DNA of 64,000 nucleotides from CAIWHR01 sp963708855 (GTDB lineage: Bacteria > Pseudomonadota > Gammaproteobacteria > Burkholderiales > Casimicrobiaceae): assembly GCA_963708855.1 (NCBI GenBank), contig CAVPUM010000012.1, positions 42,620 through 106,619 of the forward strand, written 5' to 3'. The notes beneath the pieces are model-generated. The model ran no database searches. It worked only from the letters and a program-made list of their open reading frames with translations, and was not told the origin of the DNA. Shown here one piece after another: positions 35,746-43,786 of this stretch. A program made the translations under genes and the position numbers. How positions within the stretch are numbered: position 1 is the stretch's first letter; each line of letters starts with the position of its first letter.

Positions 35746-36948
35746 ATGACCGTCGACATTCCTCACCAAATCGCCGTCTTTCGCCGCGGCGCCGACGAGC
35801 TTCTGGTCGAGTCCGAGCTTGCGCTGAAACTCGCCCGCGGCACGCCGTTGCGGATCAAGGAGGGCTTCGATCCGACCCGGCCGGATCTGCACCTCGGCCA
35901 TACGGTGCAGTTCAACAAGCTGCGGCAACTGCAGGACCTCGGCCACCACATCATCTTCGTGATCGGCGATTTCACGGGGATGATCGGCGATCCGACCGGC
36001 CGCAACGTCACGCGCCCCGCGCTGTCGCGCGAGGAAATCGAGGCCAACGCGAAAACCTACACCGACCAGGCGTTCCTCATCCTCGATCGAGCGAAGACCG
36101 AGGTCGCGTTCAACTCGACGTGGCTCCTGCCGCTGGGTGCCGACGGCATGATCAAGCTCGCGGCGCGGTACACGGTGGCGCGCATGCTCGAGCGCGACGA
36201 TTTCGGCAAGCGCTACCAGACCGGCCAGCCGATCGCGATCCACGAGTTTCTCTATCCGCTCGCGCAGGGCTACGACTCCGTGGCGCTCCGTGCCGACGTC
36301 GAGCTCGGCGGCACGGATCAGAAGTTCAATCTTCTGGTCGGTCGCGAGCTGCAGCGGCATTACGGGCAGGAGCCGCAGTGCATCCTGACGCTGCCGCTGC
36401 TGGAGGGCCTCGACGGCGTCAACAAGATGTCGAAGTCGCTCGACAATTACGTCGGCATCACCGAAGCGCCGAACGAGATATTCGGCAAGCTGATGTCGGT
36501 CTCCGACGAGCTGATGTGGCGGTACTACACACTGCTCTCGTTCCGTCCGGCCGACGAGATCGCGCGCCTGAAGCGCGAGTGCGCGGAGGGCCGCAACCCG
36601 CGCGACGCGAAGGTCGCGCTCGCGCAGGAAATCGTCGCGCGTTTCCACTCGCAGGCCGCCGCGGAGCACGCGCTCGCGGAGTTCGAGGCGCGGTTCCGGC
36701 AGGGCGCGCTCCCGGAATGCATGCCGGAAGTCACCGTGGCGACGGCAGGCGCCGGCATCCCGATCGCTCAGCTCGCCAAGCAAGCCGGGGTCGTCGACTC
36801 GACGTCCGAGGCGCTACGGCTGATCGCGCAACGCGGACTCAAGGTCGACGGCGACGTGGTCGCCGACAAGGCGCTCGTGATCGCCGCGGGCCGCACGATC
36901 GTCGTACAGACGGGAAAACGGAAGTTCGCCCGGGTGACGGTGACCTAG
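35746..36948 (+). CDS. tyrS: Tyrosyl-tRNA synthetase (TyrZ-like class)
   Basis: 400 residues. Class I motifs HLGHTVQFNKL (HIGH) and KMSKSLDNYVG, the discriminating FVIGDFTGMIGDPTGR segment, and a C-terminal S4 RNA-binding domain (SEALRLIAQRGLKVDGDVV). The length and motif spacing fit the bacterial TyrZ subgroup. A TAGAAT at 35552-35557, inside the start of the divergent peptidase gene, may be the -10 of a long leader. Confidence 0.96.
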   Translation: MTVDIPHQIAVFRRGADELLVESELALKLARGTPLRIKEGFDPTRPDLHLGHTVQFNKLRQLQDLGHHIIFVIGDFTGMIGDPTGRNVTRPALSREEIEANAKTYTDQAFLILDRAKTEVAFNSTWLLPLGADGMIKLAARYTVARMLERDDFGKRYQTGQPIAIHEFLYPLAQGYDSVALRADVELGGTDQKFNLLVGRELQRHYGQEPQCILTLPLLEGLDGVNKMSKSLDNYVGITEAPNEIFGKLMSVSDELMWRYYTLLSFRPADEIARLKRECAEGRNPRDAKVALAQEIVARFHSQAAAEHALAEFEARFRQGALPECMPEVTVATAGAGIPIAQLAKQAGVVDSTSEALRLIAQRGLKVDGDVVADKALVIAAGRTIVVQTGKRKFARVTVT

Positions 36949-37055
36949 GGTCGTGCTCGCGCCTGCCCCTGCAAGTGCGAACTGACGTTGGCCCGCGCGC
37001 GACAGCGGGAACAGGAGGCGCACCGGATTCGCCTGCCGCGACAGGCTGCGCGAAC

Positions 37056-37577
37056 CTATTCCAGCTCGATCGCGTCGTTGATCGCGGCGATCCCCGCCTT
37101 CGCGCACACGTCGTCGACATCGCCGAGCGGCGCGCCGGAGACCCCGATGCCGCCGACCAGCGAGCCCTTGGCGCGAATCATGAGCCCGCCTCCGAGCGCG
37201 GCCACGTTCGGCAACTGGCGGACGCCGCTCTGCGGCTTGCCGGGCTGCGTGGCGGCGGCGAGCTCGGTGGTGTCGGTCCGGAAGCTCACTGCGGTCGCGG
37301 CCTTGCTCACTGCCGTCTGTGTTGTGTGCGCGCCGGCGAGATTGTCGCGCAGCACGGCAAGCGGCTGTCCGCCGCGATCGACGACCGCCACGGCGACCGT
37401 GTAGCCGTCCTTCTGGCATCGGGCGAGCGCTGCCTGTGCCGCCTGCTGCGCGGCAGCCGTAGAGAGGGTCGTGTAATTCGCCAGCATCTTCTGTGCGTCG
37501 GCGGGCACGGCCACGCCGGCGACGACGGCGGCCGCAGCCGCGGCCGCGACAAACAGCATCGAATCCTCCACGCGCAT
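37056..37577 (-). CDS. HbpS/GlcG-family haem-binding protein, exported
   Basis: 173 residues. A signal peptide (FVAAAAAAAVVAGVAVPADAQ) precedes the HbpS/GlcG domain: VAVVDRGGQPLAVLRDN, AVSKAATAVSF, GGLMIRAKGSLVGGIGVSGA. Members bind haem or corrinoids, and many sit at the end of sox clusters with unclear roles. The ATG at 37577 follows AAAGGGGAG; a second ATG at 37559 after GGAGG is also possible. It follows soxB by 21 bp and is the last gene of this unit. Confidence 0.85.
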   Translation of the reverse strand: MRVEDSMLFVAAAAAAAVVAGVAVPADAQKMLANYTTLSTAAAQQAAQAALARCQKDGYTVAVAVVDRGGQPLAVLRDNLAGAHTTQTAVSKAATAVSFRTDTTELAAATQPGKPQSGVRQLPNVAALGGGLMIRAKGSLVGGIGVSGAPLGDVDDVCAKAGIAAINDAIELE

Positions 37578-37598
37578 GTGCTCCCCTTTCCTGTCTTG

Positions 37599-39320
37599 TC
37601 AGGCCATTCCCGGATTACCCGCCACGCCTTCCACCTGCGGCAGATTGAGCGCACGCGGCGCAACGGTCTTCTGCGCCCGCAGGTAACGGGCGATCAGGTC
37701 CCATATCGGTTCGCCACCCGCGGCCTTTGCCTCTTCCGACACCGGCGCCCAACCGGCGACCTTGTATTTCTTCGCCGCGTCGAGCGCCTTGCCGGAAAGC
37801 GTCATGCCCGAGATGCGGCCACCCATCTTCGCGCGCGGGTCGATCGCGTAGCGCAATCCGCCGACACGGACCATGTCGCCCCCCTGCTGGTAGTACGGAT
37901 CCGGATTGAACAGGTTGTCCGCGACGTCCTCCAGGATCGTCTTGATCGTCTCGCCGGTCAGCTCGCTGACTGTGACGTACGGGTAGGTGATCGCGGTCTG
38001 GTCCATCAGGTGCTCGAAGGTGATCGCCTGTCCGGGCAGGAGCGACGTTCCCCAGCGGAATCCCGGCGAAAACGCGATTTCGGCGTTCTTCTCCGCCATC
38101 AGGCCGTCGAGCAGCAGCTGGTCGATTGTCCCGTTGAAGTTGCCGCGCCGATAGAGGAGTCCCTCGGTGATCGCGAGCTTTTCCTCGAGCTTCGCCTTGT
38201 AGGGCGATCGCAGCCGGTCGATCAGTGCGCCCATCGCCGGATCCGCGGGAAGCAGGTTGGAGAAGATGGGCAGCAGCTTGTACCGGAAATCGGCGACTTT
38301 GCCGCCCTTGACGTCGAGGTCGAGCACGCCGAGGAACTTGCCGTTGCTGCCGGCGTTGGTGACGAGCGTGCGGCCGCCACCGTTGGCGACAAGCGTCGGT
38401 GCCGGCACGCCGTCGTGCGTGTGGCCGCCGAGGATCGCGTCGATGCCGCGCACACGCGAGGCGAGCTTGAGGTCGACGTCCATCCCGTTGTGCGAGAGCA
38501 GCACGACTGCCTGCGCGCCCTTGCCGCGCGCCTCGTCGACAATCTTCTGGAGGTTCTCGTCCTGGATCCCGAACGTCCACTCGGCGACGAAGTACCTCGG
38601 GTTTGCGATCGGCGTGTACGGGAACGCCTGTCCAATGATAGCGATCGGCACGCCATTGACGGGCCGCATCGTGTACGGCGAAAACACCGGGTCGCCGAAG
38701 TCGGCGGTCTTGACGTTTTGCGCGACGAATTCGATCCTGCCGGCGAAGTCCTTGGCGACGATTTCCTTCACGCGGTCGGCGCCGAGCGTGAATTCCCAAT
38801 GCCCCGTCATCACGTCGACGCCCAGAAGCTTGCAGGCGTCGACCATGTCCTGGCCCTTCGTCCACAGCGCGGTGGCGGAACCCTGCCAGGTATCGCCGCC
38901 ATCGAGCAGCAGCGCCTGCGGCCGCGAGGCCTTGAGGCGCCTGACCAGCGTGGCGAGATGCGCGAAGCCACCGACCTTGCCGTAGGTCTTCGCCGCTCCC
39001 GCGAAATCGAGAAACGTGAACGCGTGCGCGTCGATCGTTCCGGGCTTGATGCCGAAGTGCCTGAGCAGCGCCTCGCCGACCAGGTGCGGCGGCTTGCCCG
39101 CGAAGTCGCCGACGCCGAGGTTGACGTTCGGCTCGCGAAAGTGGATCGGCAGCAGCTGCGCGTGGCAGTCGGTGAAGTGCAGCAGGCTCACGTTGCCGAA
39201 CGGGGCAACGTCGTACATCGCCGCGGCCGCGCCGCCCTGCGCGAGCGCGTCGCGCCACGACAGCGGGAAGCCGGCGGCCGCAGCGGCCGCGAGCATGTTC
39301 AGGAATTCACGTCGATTCAT
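37599..39320 (-). CDS. soxB: Thiosulfohydrolase SoxB
   Basis: 573 residues. A twin-arginine signal (MNRREFLNMLAAAAAAGFPL) is followed by a 5'-nucleotidase-like metallophosphoesterase domain: LLHFTDCHAQLLP, LLDGGDTWQGSATALW, MTGHWEFTLG (the GN(H/W)E position), LSHNGMDVDLKLA and LGGHTHDGVPAP. SoxB uses a dimanganese centre to release sulfate from the SoxY-bound S-sulfonate. The thioredoxin gene precedes it. SoxB is the marker enzyme of this pathway. Confidence 0.97.
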   Translation of the reverse strand: MNRREFLNMLAAAAAAGFPLSWRDALAQGGAAAAMYDVAPFGNVSLLHFTDCHAQLLPIHFREPNVNLGVGDFAGKPPHLVGEALLRHFGIKPGTIDAHAFTFLDFAGAAKTYGKVGGFAHLATLVRRLKASRPQALLLDGGDTWQGSATALWTKGQDMVDACKLLGVDVMTGHWEFTLGADRVKEIVAKDFAGRIEFVAQNVKTADFGDPVFSPYTMRPVNGVPIAIIGQAFPYTPIANPRYFVAEWTFGIQDENLQKIVDEARGKGAQAVVLLSHNGMDVDLKLASRVRGIDAILGGHTHDGVPAPTLVANGGGRTLVTNAGSNGKFLGVLDLDVKGGKVADFRYKLLPIFSNLLPADPAMGALIDRLRSPYKAKLEEKLAITEGLLYRRGNFNGTIDQLLLDGLMAEKNAEIAFSPGFRWGTSLLPGQAITFEHLMDQTAITYPYVTVSELTGETIKTILEDVADNLFNPDPYYQQGGDMVRVGGLRYAIDPRAKMGGRISGMTLSGKALDAAKKYKVAGWAPVSEEAKAAGGEPIWDLIARYLRAQKTVAPRALNLPQVEGVAGNPGMA

Positions 39321-39342
39321 GCGCGTGCGTGCAGACGTCCGG

Positions 39343-39834
39343 TCAGGAACGCCCGAAGCGGGCCAGCGCCTGCACGTCCTCGGCGAACATCTCCTTCGCC
39401 TCCTTGAAAACGATGCGACCATCGCGATCGACGACGTAGAGCTCCGGCAGCCCTTCGCGTGGACCGAACCACTTCTCGCTCTGCGCGCTCGCCACCGCCG
39501 CCGGAAAGCTGTACTTGTGCGCGGCCATGTACGCACGCGCCTTGGCGGGCTCGCGATCGATGGTGAAAGTCAGGACCTCGAGACTGCGCCCGCCCTTGGC
39601 CTCATAGAGCTGCTGCAGCAGCGGGTTCTGCCGGGCACAGAACGGGCACCACGACGCCCAGATCTCGACCACGACGACGCGTCCCTTGAGCGCCGAGGCG
39701 GGAAGCGTGCGGCCGTCTATCAACGTGACATCGCGCCAGTCGACCGCGTCTCCGATCGCCGCGGCGAGCGCGGGGCCGAGCGACATGCCACCCAATGCGG
39801 CAGCGAGAACCCGCAGTGATTCGCGGCGGTTCAC
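39343..39834 (-). CDS. Periplasmic thioredoxin/TlpA-like protein of the sox cluster
   Basis: 163 residues. A signal peptide with RRESLR (possible Tat) precedes a TlpA-type thioredoxin fold with active site WASWCPFCARQ (residues ~60-70) and a cis-Pro region GLPELYVVDRDG. Such SoxW-like proteins keep SoxYZ or other Sox cysteines reduced. It lies between soxX and soxB, 22 bp before soxB. Calling it soxW would be inference from context. Confidence 0.85.
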   Translation of the reverse strand: MNRRESLRVLAAALGGMSLGPALAAAIGDAVDWRDVTLIDGRTLPASALKGRVVVVEIWASWCPFCARQNPLLQQLYEAKGGRSLEVLTFTIDREPAKARAYMAAHKYSFPAAVASAQSEKWFGPREGLPELYVVDRDGRIVFKEAKEMFAEDVQALARFGRS

Positions 39835-39860
39835 CGTGGCTCGATCAAGGTGCTCGCGAG

Positions 39861-39884
39861 CTCAGTGAGCGCGGGGGCCGTTCA
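39861..39884 (-). repeat. Intergenic repeat family A, short copy
   Basis: CTCAGTGAGCGCGGGGGCCGTTCA lies 2 bp beyond the stop codon of soxX, in the same orientation relative to the gene as the copies at 10622, 43742 and 55661. Confidence 0.7.
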
Positions 39885-39886
39885 TC

Positions 39887-40520
39887 TCACTGGTTGACGG
39901 GGGAGTCCGGGTCCATCAGCAGCGCGACCACGTCCTTGATCTGCTGCTCGGTCAGAATTCCCATGTGCCCGAACCGCGGCATGTTGGTGCAGGCGCTGTA
40001 GCCTTCCGCGTTGTAGATCTTGCCGTACGCGTACTTGCGCACCTCGTCGGTGTAGCCGCGCGACTTGCCGAAATGAAAGAGGCTCGGACCGATTGTCCCG
40101 AACGACAGTTCCTGCGGCGCGAGCTGGTGGCAGGCGTAGCAGTTGGCGCCCGACGGATTTTTCGGATCATCCGAGTACTGCATGCCCTGCCCCGCCTGCG
40201 CGATCCTCTCGCCGCGCTTCCAATCGCCAAGGAGCTTGCCGTCGGCGGGCCACTTGATAGCCGCGAGATTCGCCTTCTCAATCCGAGCGGCTGCATCCTT
40301 GGGCAACGCCTTGCCGGTGTACTCGCTGCAGGTCTTCTGCGTGTCGTCCTGCGCGAGGCGGTCGAGCTTCGCCTGGCCGTGCTCGACGAACGACGCCTTG
40401 AGCATGGCGGCAGCCTTGGCGTTGACCTCGGCATCGCTGGGCGCGGTCGCGCAGCCGATGAGGATCGCCGGCGTGGCCAGGACGGCAGGCCAGCGCCCAG
40501 GTCAGGTGTCTGCGTTGCAT
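39887..40520 (-). CDS. soxX: SoxX monohaem cytochrome c (probable frameshift in signal peptide)
   Basis: The mature part is clear SoxX: haem motif CYACHQLAPQELSFG, IGPSLFHFGKSRG, axial Met region TNMPRFGHMGILTEQQ and the C-terminal DVVALLMDPDSPVNQ. With SoxA it forms the c-type cytochrome that attaches thiosulfate to SoxY. The only good start is ATG at 40520 (MQRRHLTWALA), which is one frame away from the continuation VLATPAILIGCATAPSDAEV. One extra base (or a -2/+1 indel) around 40483-40487 would join them into a normal signal peptide. The in-frame ATG at 40405 would leave a periplasmic cytochrome without a signal. Confidence 0.85.
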
Positions 40521-40533
40521 GGCATCGCCTCCG

Positions 40534-41349
40534 TCAGCGCTTGATCGCGGGCGCGTCGAACGCGGCGCCATTCGCGTTGCGAGCAAGGAACGTGGTCAGC
40601 GCAATCGAGCCATCAGACCCGAACACGAGTTCCGGGAACCGCTGCTGGCGGAAGCAGTCGTTGAGCCGCCACTGGAACGTTCGAAGCTCACCCTGGGAAA
40701 CACGGTACGCCGGCCACGTCGTGTAGGCCTTTTGCGCCCCCAGGGTCTGCGTGAGGTTGGGCAGGTCCTGCAGGCGGATCCGCTTGTTGTCCTCGCTGTG
40801 ACAGGTCGCGCACGCGAAGTCGTGCGGCCCACCGCGGAAGTAGAAGATCTTCTCGCCGAGGCGGAAGGCTTCCTCCTCCTTGGGGTGCCGCAACGAAACG
40901 TTCATCTTGATCCCGCGCGATTCCGACGTCACGTAGGCGACGTACGCCTCCATGTCGGATTTCCTGTTCGGGCCGCCGAATGGACCCTTCTTGGCGTCGG
41001 TCTCGGTGAATCCCTGCAGCGTGACCATGCACCAGACGATCCGCGTTTCGAGGTCCATCACGCGGTCGGCGTCGGCGAAGTACCTCGGCAGCTCCGCATA
41101 CGCGCCCTTGACGACGCCCGCGCCGAGACCGAGATCGCACCGCTCGAGCGACGCGTTCTTCGGGCCCCGCTGCTGCCGCCAGAGACCTGCGCCCCGCAAT
41201 TCCCAGAGCTCGGCCGGGTTGCCGTCCTGCAGCGCGGCCCGGTACTTCGCGATCTCATCCACCGCGCTGCCCTGGCCGAACACGGCCGGGGCAACAAGCG
41301 CCAGTGCCAATGCCGCGCCCGCAAGGGAGCCACGACGAATGAAGCGCAT
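40534..41349 (-). CDS. soxA: SoxA c-type cytochrome (L-cysteine S-thiosulfotransferase subunit)
   Basis: 271 residues. Signal peptide (GAALALALVAPAVFGQ), then a domain lacking a haem motif but with structural Cys (LERCDLGLG, IVWCM), and a C-terminal haem domain with CATCHSEDN and the persulfide-ligand Cys in LNDCFRQQRFPEL. It is thus the one-haem type. It pairs with SoxX encoded 14 bp downstream. Confidence 0.95.
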   Translation of the reverse strand: MRFIRRGSLAGAALALALVAPAVFGQGSAVDEIAKYRAALQDGNPAELWELRGAGLWRQQRGPKNASLERCDLGLGAGVVKGAYAELPRYFADADRVMDLETRIVWCMVTLQGFTETDAKKGPFGGPNRKSDMEAYVAYVTSESRGIKMNVSLRHPKEEEAFRLGEKIFYFRGGPHDFACATCHSEDNKRIRLQDLPNLTQTLGAQKAYTTWPAYRVSQGELRTFQWRLNDCFRQQRFPELVFGSDGSIALTTFLARNANGAAFDAPAIKR

Positions 41350-41460
41350 GTTTCTCCTCCTCAAGCGAGCAGCCGGATGTCGCGGCACTCAGTTTATGGA
41401 CGCGTCGTCGCGCGCTTCGTCAGCCCATGCGGGCGCTGCACCGCCTCGCCACGGCGGACC

Positions 41461-41772
41461 TCAACCGATGACCGCTTCGTCGGTCCGCTTTTCGCCTTTG
41501 TTGTCGACCCAGGTGATCTGGACCTTGTCGCCTTTCGCGCCGCCTTTGAACTTGAACGACAGGAAGGGGTTCTTCGCAATCGCGGGACCCCACTGCGCAT
41601 TGAGCACGGGCTTGCCGTTGTGGGTTGCGGTGACACTCTGGATGAACCACGCCGGAACATTCTTGCCCGCCGCATCCTTGCGCTGCCCCGTCTCCATCTC
41701 ATGGCTCATCAGCACCTTCACCTCGGTCGAATCGCCGACGACGGCGGCACGGATCTTCATCGGATCTGCCAT
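41461..41772 (-). CDS. soxZ: Sulfur-carrier complex protein SoxZ
   Basis: 103 residues, no signal peptide: KIRAAVVGDSTEVKVLMSHEM, then VPAWFIQSVTATHNGKPVL and AIAKNPFLSFKFKGGAKGD. SoxZ is exported in complex with SoxY and supports the substrate arm. It lies between soxY and soxA, in the usual order. Confidence 0.96.
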   Translation of the reverse strand: MADPMKIRAAVVGDSTEVKVLMSHEMETGQRKDAAGKNVPAWFIQSVTATHNGKPVLNAQWGPAIAKNPFLSFKFKGGAKGDKVQITWVDNKGEKRTDEAVIG

Positions 41773-41805
41773 TTCGGACTCCTGTGTGCGAGACGGGCGC
41801 TCGGA

Positions 41806-42279
41806 CTAGCCGCCGCAACCGCCGAGCGTGACCTTGATTTCCTTCGACGCGACGTAGTACTTGCCGTCCGCCTTGACCAGAGCGTAGACATTCGAGCTCT
41901 GCCCCATCTTGACGCGCGTACTGATCGACGGGTCGGTCCCGGCCGGAATGTCGAAGCTGGCCGCGAGCATGTTCGGGTTCTTCTCGATCAGGATCGCGAT
42001 GGACTCAGTCTTCGGGATCGAGCTCGACACGCCGATAGGCACCACCGCGCCGTTCTCGGCGATGTCCGGCGTCGACACGAACGCGATGTCCTTGCTCTGT
42101 GCCGGGGCTCCGCTGCCGAAGGCCTTCATCGTCTCGTCCATGGTTTTGGCCTCGAAGGCGTTCTTGTTCCATGCCTGCGCGGCCGCCGTTCCCGGAGTGA
42201 GCCAGCCTGCCGCGGCGAGCAGCGTCATCAGCGTCGCCCCGCCGCCTGCTTGCAGTACCCTTCTGCGTGTTCCGTTCAT
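41806..42279 (-). CDS. soxY: Sulfur-carrier protein SoxY
   Basis: 157 residues. A twin-arginine-type signal (NGTRRRVLQAGGGATLMTLL) is followed by the SoxY domain and the C-terminal swinging arm VTLGGCGG, whose Cys carries the thiosulfate-derived sulfur through the cycle. The Tat signal would export both SoxY and SoxZ. The start ATG at 42279 is chosen for that signal. It is the first gene of the leftward sox unit. Confidence 0.97.
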   Translation of the reverse strand: MNGTRRRVLQAGGGATLMTLLAAAGWLTPGTAAAQAWNKNAFEAKTMDETMKAFGSGAPAQSKDIAFVSTPDIAENGAVVPIGVSSSIPKTESIAILIEKNPNMLAASFDIPAGTDPSISTRVKMGQSSNVYALVKADGKYYVASKEIKVTLGGCGG

Positions 42280-42607
42280 TCGCGCACTCCCGGAATGTCC
42301 CGTGTCATATCGCGAACCCGGCCGGCGGCCGGGTTCTCCCGTCAATTGTAGCGGCAAACTAATACCTTCGCGTCGAGCCGCCTATACCCAATTTGGGGTA
42401 TACGGCAGGCACCGGGACCATCATCCGCGCCGGACCTGCGGTTGTGAACGATACGGCCGCAGCCCGGACCACCGCACCACGCTCGACGTGACGATTCCGT
42501 AGACGGTCCGGCCGCGCCGGCGCATCATGACGAGTCGCACGGCCGGGAGTCCGGATCGCCACGATCATCGGTGCCCTTGTCGCGCGATCGATCGCCTCGG
42601 AGGCCCC
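42280..42607. promoter_or_regulatory. Divergent intergenic region soxY / dioxygenase with dyad
   Basis: 328 bp without a credible gene. It holds the dyad TATACCC-N6-GGGTATA at 42383-42402, ~105 bp before soxY. The position suggests an operator for the sox unit or for the rightward gene. No clear paired -35/-10 was found. Confidence 0.5.
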
Positions 42608-43270
42608 GTGTTCCGCCTTGCCCCGTTGCCCATCAGCCGGTCCGATCGGCGACGCCGCGCCTTGTGCGCGCTGGCGGCCACGGCGCTGTTGCCGTTCGGG
42701 CGCGCCAACTCCCAGCCTACCGCGCCGGCGCGCACTCTCACGCCCAGCCAGCCCGAGGGTCCGTTCTATCCAAAAACGTTCCCCACCGACCGTGATTCCG
42801 ACCTGACGCAGGTCGTCGGACGCGCGGCCAGAGCCCGGGGCACACCGCTTTACCTGTCCGGCCGTGCGTTCACGCGCGACGGAGTGCCACTCGGCGATGC
42901 GACCGTCGAGCTGTGGCAATGCGACGTGCATGGCCGGTATCACCATGCCGGCGACGACGGCGTGCCACGCGACGACAATTTCCAGGGCTATGGTGTGGCC
43001 TCCACCGACGTCGAGGGCCGCTATGCGTTCAAGACGATACGCCCCGTGCCCTACGGCGGGCGGCCACCGCATCTGCATCTGCGGGTACGCGCCGGCGGCG
43101 GATCCGTGCTCACCACGCAGATTTACATCGCCGGCGACGCCGCGGCCGGCGACAGCGTCCTGGCCGCCTCGCCGAGCGGCACGATCCAGCGGCTGACGAT
43201 GACGCTCGCGCCGGTCAACGGGCGCGAGCCGGGGGCGCTTGGCGGAACGTTCGATCTGGTGCTGCGCTGA
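42608..43270 (+). CDS. Exported intradiol ring-cleavage dioxygenase-like protein
   Basis: 220 residues starting at GTG 42608, which stands behind GGAGGCCCC. An N-terminal twin-arginine-like segment (RRRRALCALAATALLPFG) precedes the domain. EGPFYPKTFPTDRDSDLTQV and VELWQCDVHGRYHHAGDD match the protocatechuate/catechol intradiol family, and the non-haem Fe(III) ligands Tyr (HGRYHH), Tyr (VPYGG) and two His (PPHLHLRV) are all present. The substrate is unknown. Exported members of this family are poorly characterised. Divergent from the sox unit. Confidence 0.85.
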   Translation: MFRLAPLPISRSDRRRRALCALAATALLPFGRANSQPTAPARTLTPSQPEGPFYPKTFPTDRDSDLTQVVGRAARARGTPLYLSGRAFTRDGVPLGDATVELWQCDVHGRYHHAGDDGVPRDDNFQGYGVASTDVEGRYAFKTIRPVPYGGRPPHLHLRVRAGGGSVLTTQIYIAGDAAAGDSVLAASPSGTIQRLTMTLAPVNGREPGALGGTFDLVLR

Positions 43271-43310
43271 CGAGCGGTCGTTGCGCGGCGAGCGGCGGCG
43301 CGACCATGGC

Positions 43311-43583
43311 CTAGTGGATCGTGGCGGTCGCCAGGAAACGCAGCTCCGCACCCGATTTCAGCCGATAGACGCCCTCGCCGAGATGCTCGGCGCCGTCCAT
43401 TTCCCGGCACGTGAACGTGATCTCCGTATCACCGTGCTTCGCTTCCAGCACCACGTCGTCGGCGACCGTGCGTTCGTCGGGGACGCGGATGTACTCCTTC
43501 GCGAAGACGACGCCGTCGATCAGCACGAAATCCGCGTTGTCCATTGCGCTCGCCAGATTCGACAGGTTCACACCGGTTGCCAT
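43311..43583 (-). CDS. Hypothetical protein
   Basis: 90 residues starting MATGVNLSNLASAMDNADF. It is soluble and acidic, with alternating beta-strand-like stretches (FVLIDGVVFAKEYIRV, EITFTCREMDG, GVYRLKSGAELRFLATATI). Codon usage and an ATG start look normal, and the frame has no overlapping rival. I do not recognise a family. The first ATG of the frame (43661) would add 26 residues of doubtful sequence. Confidence 0.6.
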   Translation of the reverse strand: MATGVNLSNLASAMDNADFVLIDGVVFAKEYIRVPDERTVADDVVLEAKHGDTEITFTCREMDGAEHLGEGVYRLKSGAELRFLATATIH

Positions 43584-43741
43584 GACCCCTCCGACGTTTC
43601 GGCCGGCACGCTTCGCCTCGCCGCACGACTGCCATATGCGGCCGCTCGCGCCGGGCTTCAAGCCCGCAAAGCCAACCCGGCGGCAATGCCTTACGCTGAA
43701 AACGCGGGAGTGCAGGTCCAGGTTGACTCAGCGCCCGGGCC

Positions 43742-43786
43742 GCGGGATGCGGCTTTGCCACACACAGTGAGCGTGGGGGCCGTTCA
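43742..43786 (-). repeat. Intergenic repeat family A, copy containing the speE stop codon
   Basis: GCGGGATGCGGCTTTGCC...GTGAGCGTGGGGGCCGTTCA ends with TCA at 43784-43786, which is the TGA stop of speE on the minus strand. It shares its whole length with the right end of the copy at 55661-55780. Confidence 0.8.

Noticed and set aside
35568..39407. Rightward open frame of 1279 codons across tyrS and antisense to soxB
   Set aside because: It crosses tyrS out of frame and soxB on the opposite strand, with no domain. It is a by-product of high GC.
42527..42607. An ATG-initiated longer form of the intradiol dioxygenase from 42527
   Set aside because: The extra 27 residues are His/Arg/Pro-rich with no signal-peptide character, while GTG at 42608 has a GGAGG ribosome site and puts the arginine-rich signal near the N-terminus.
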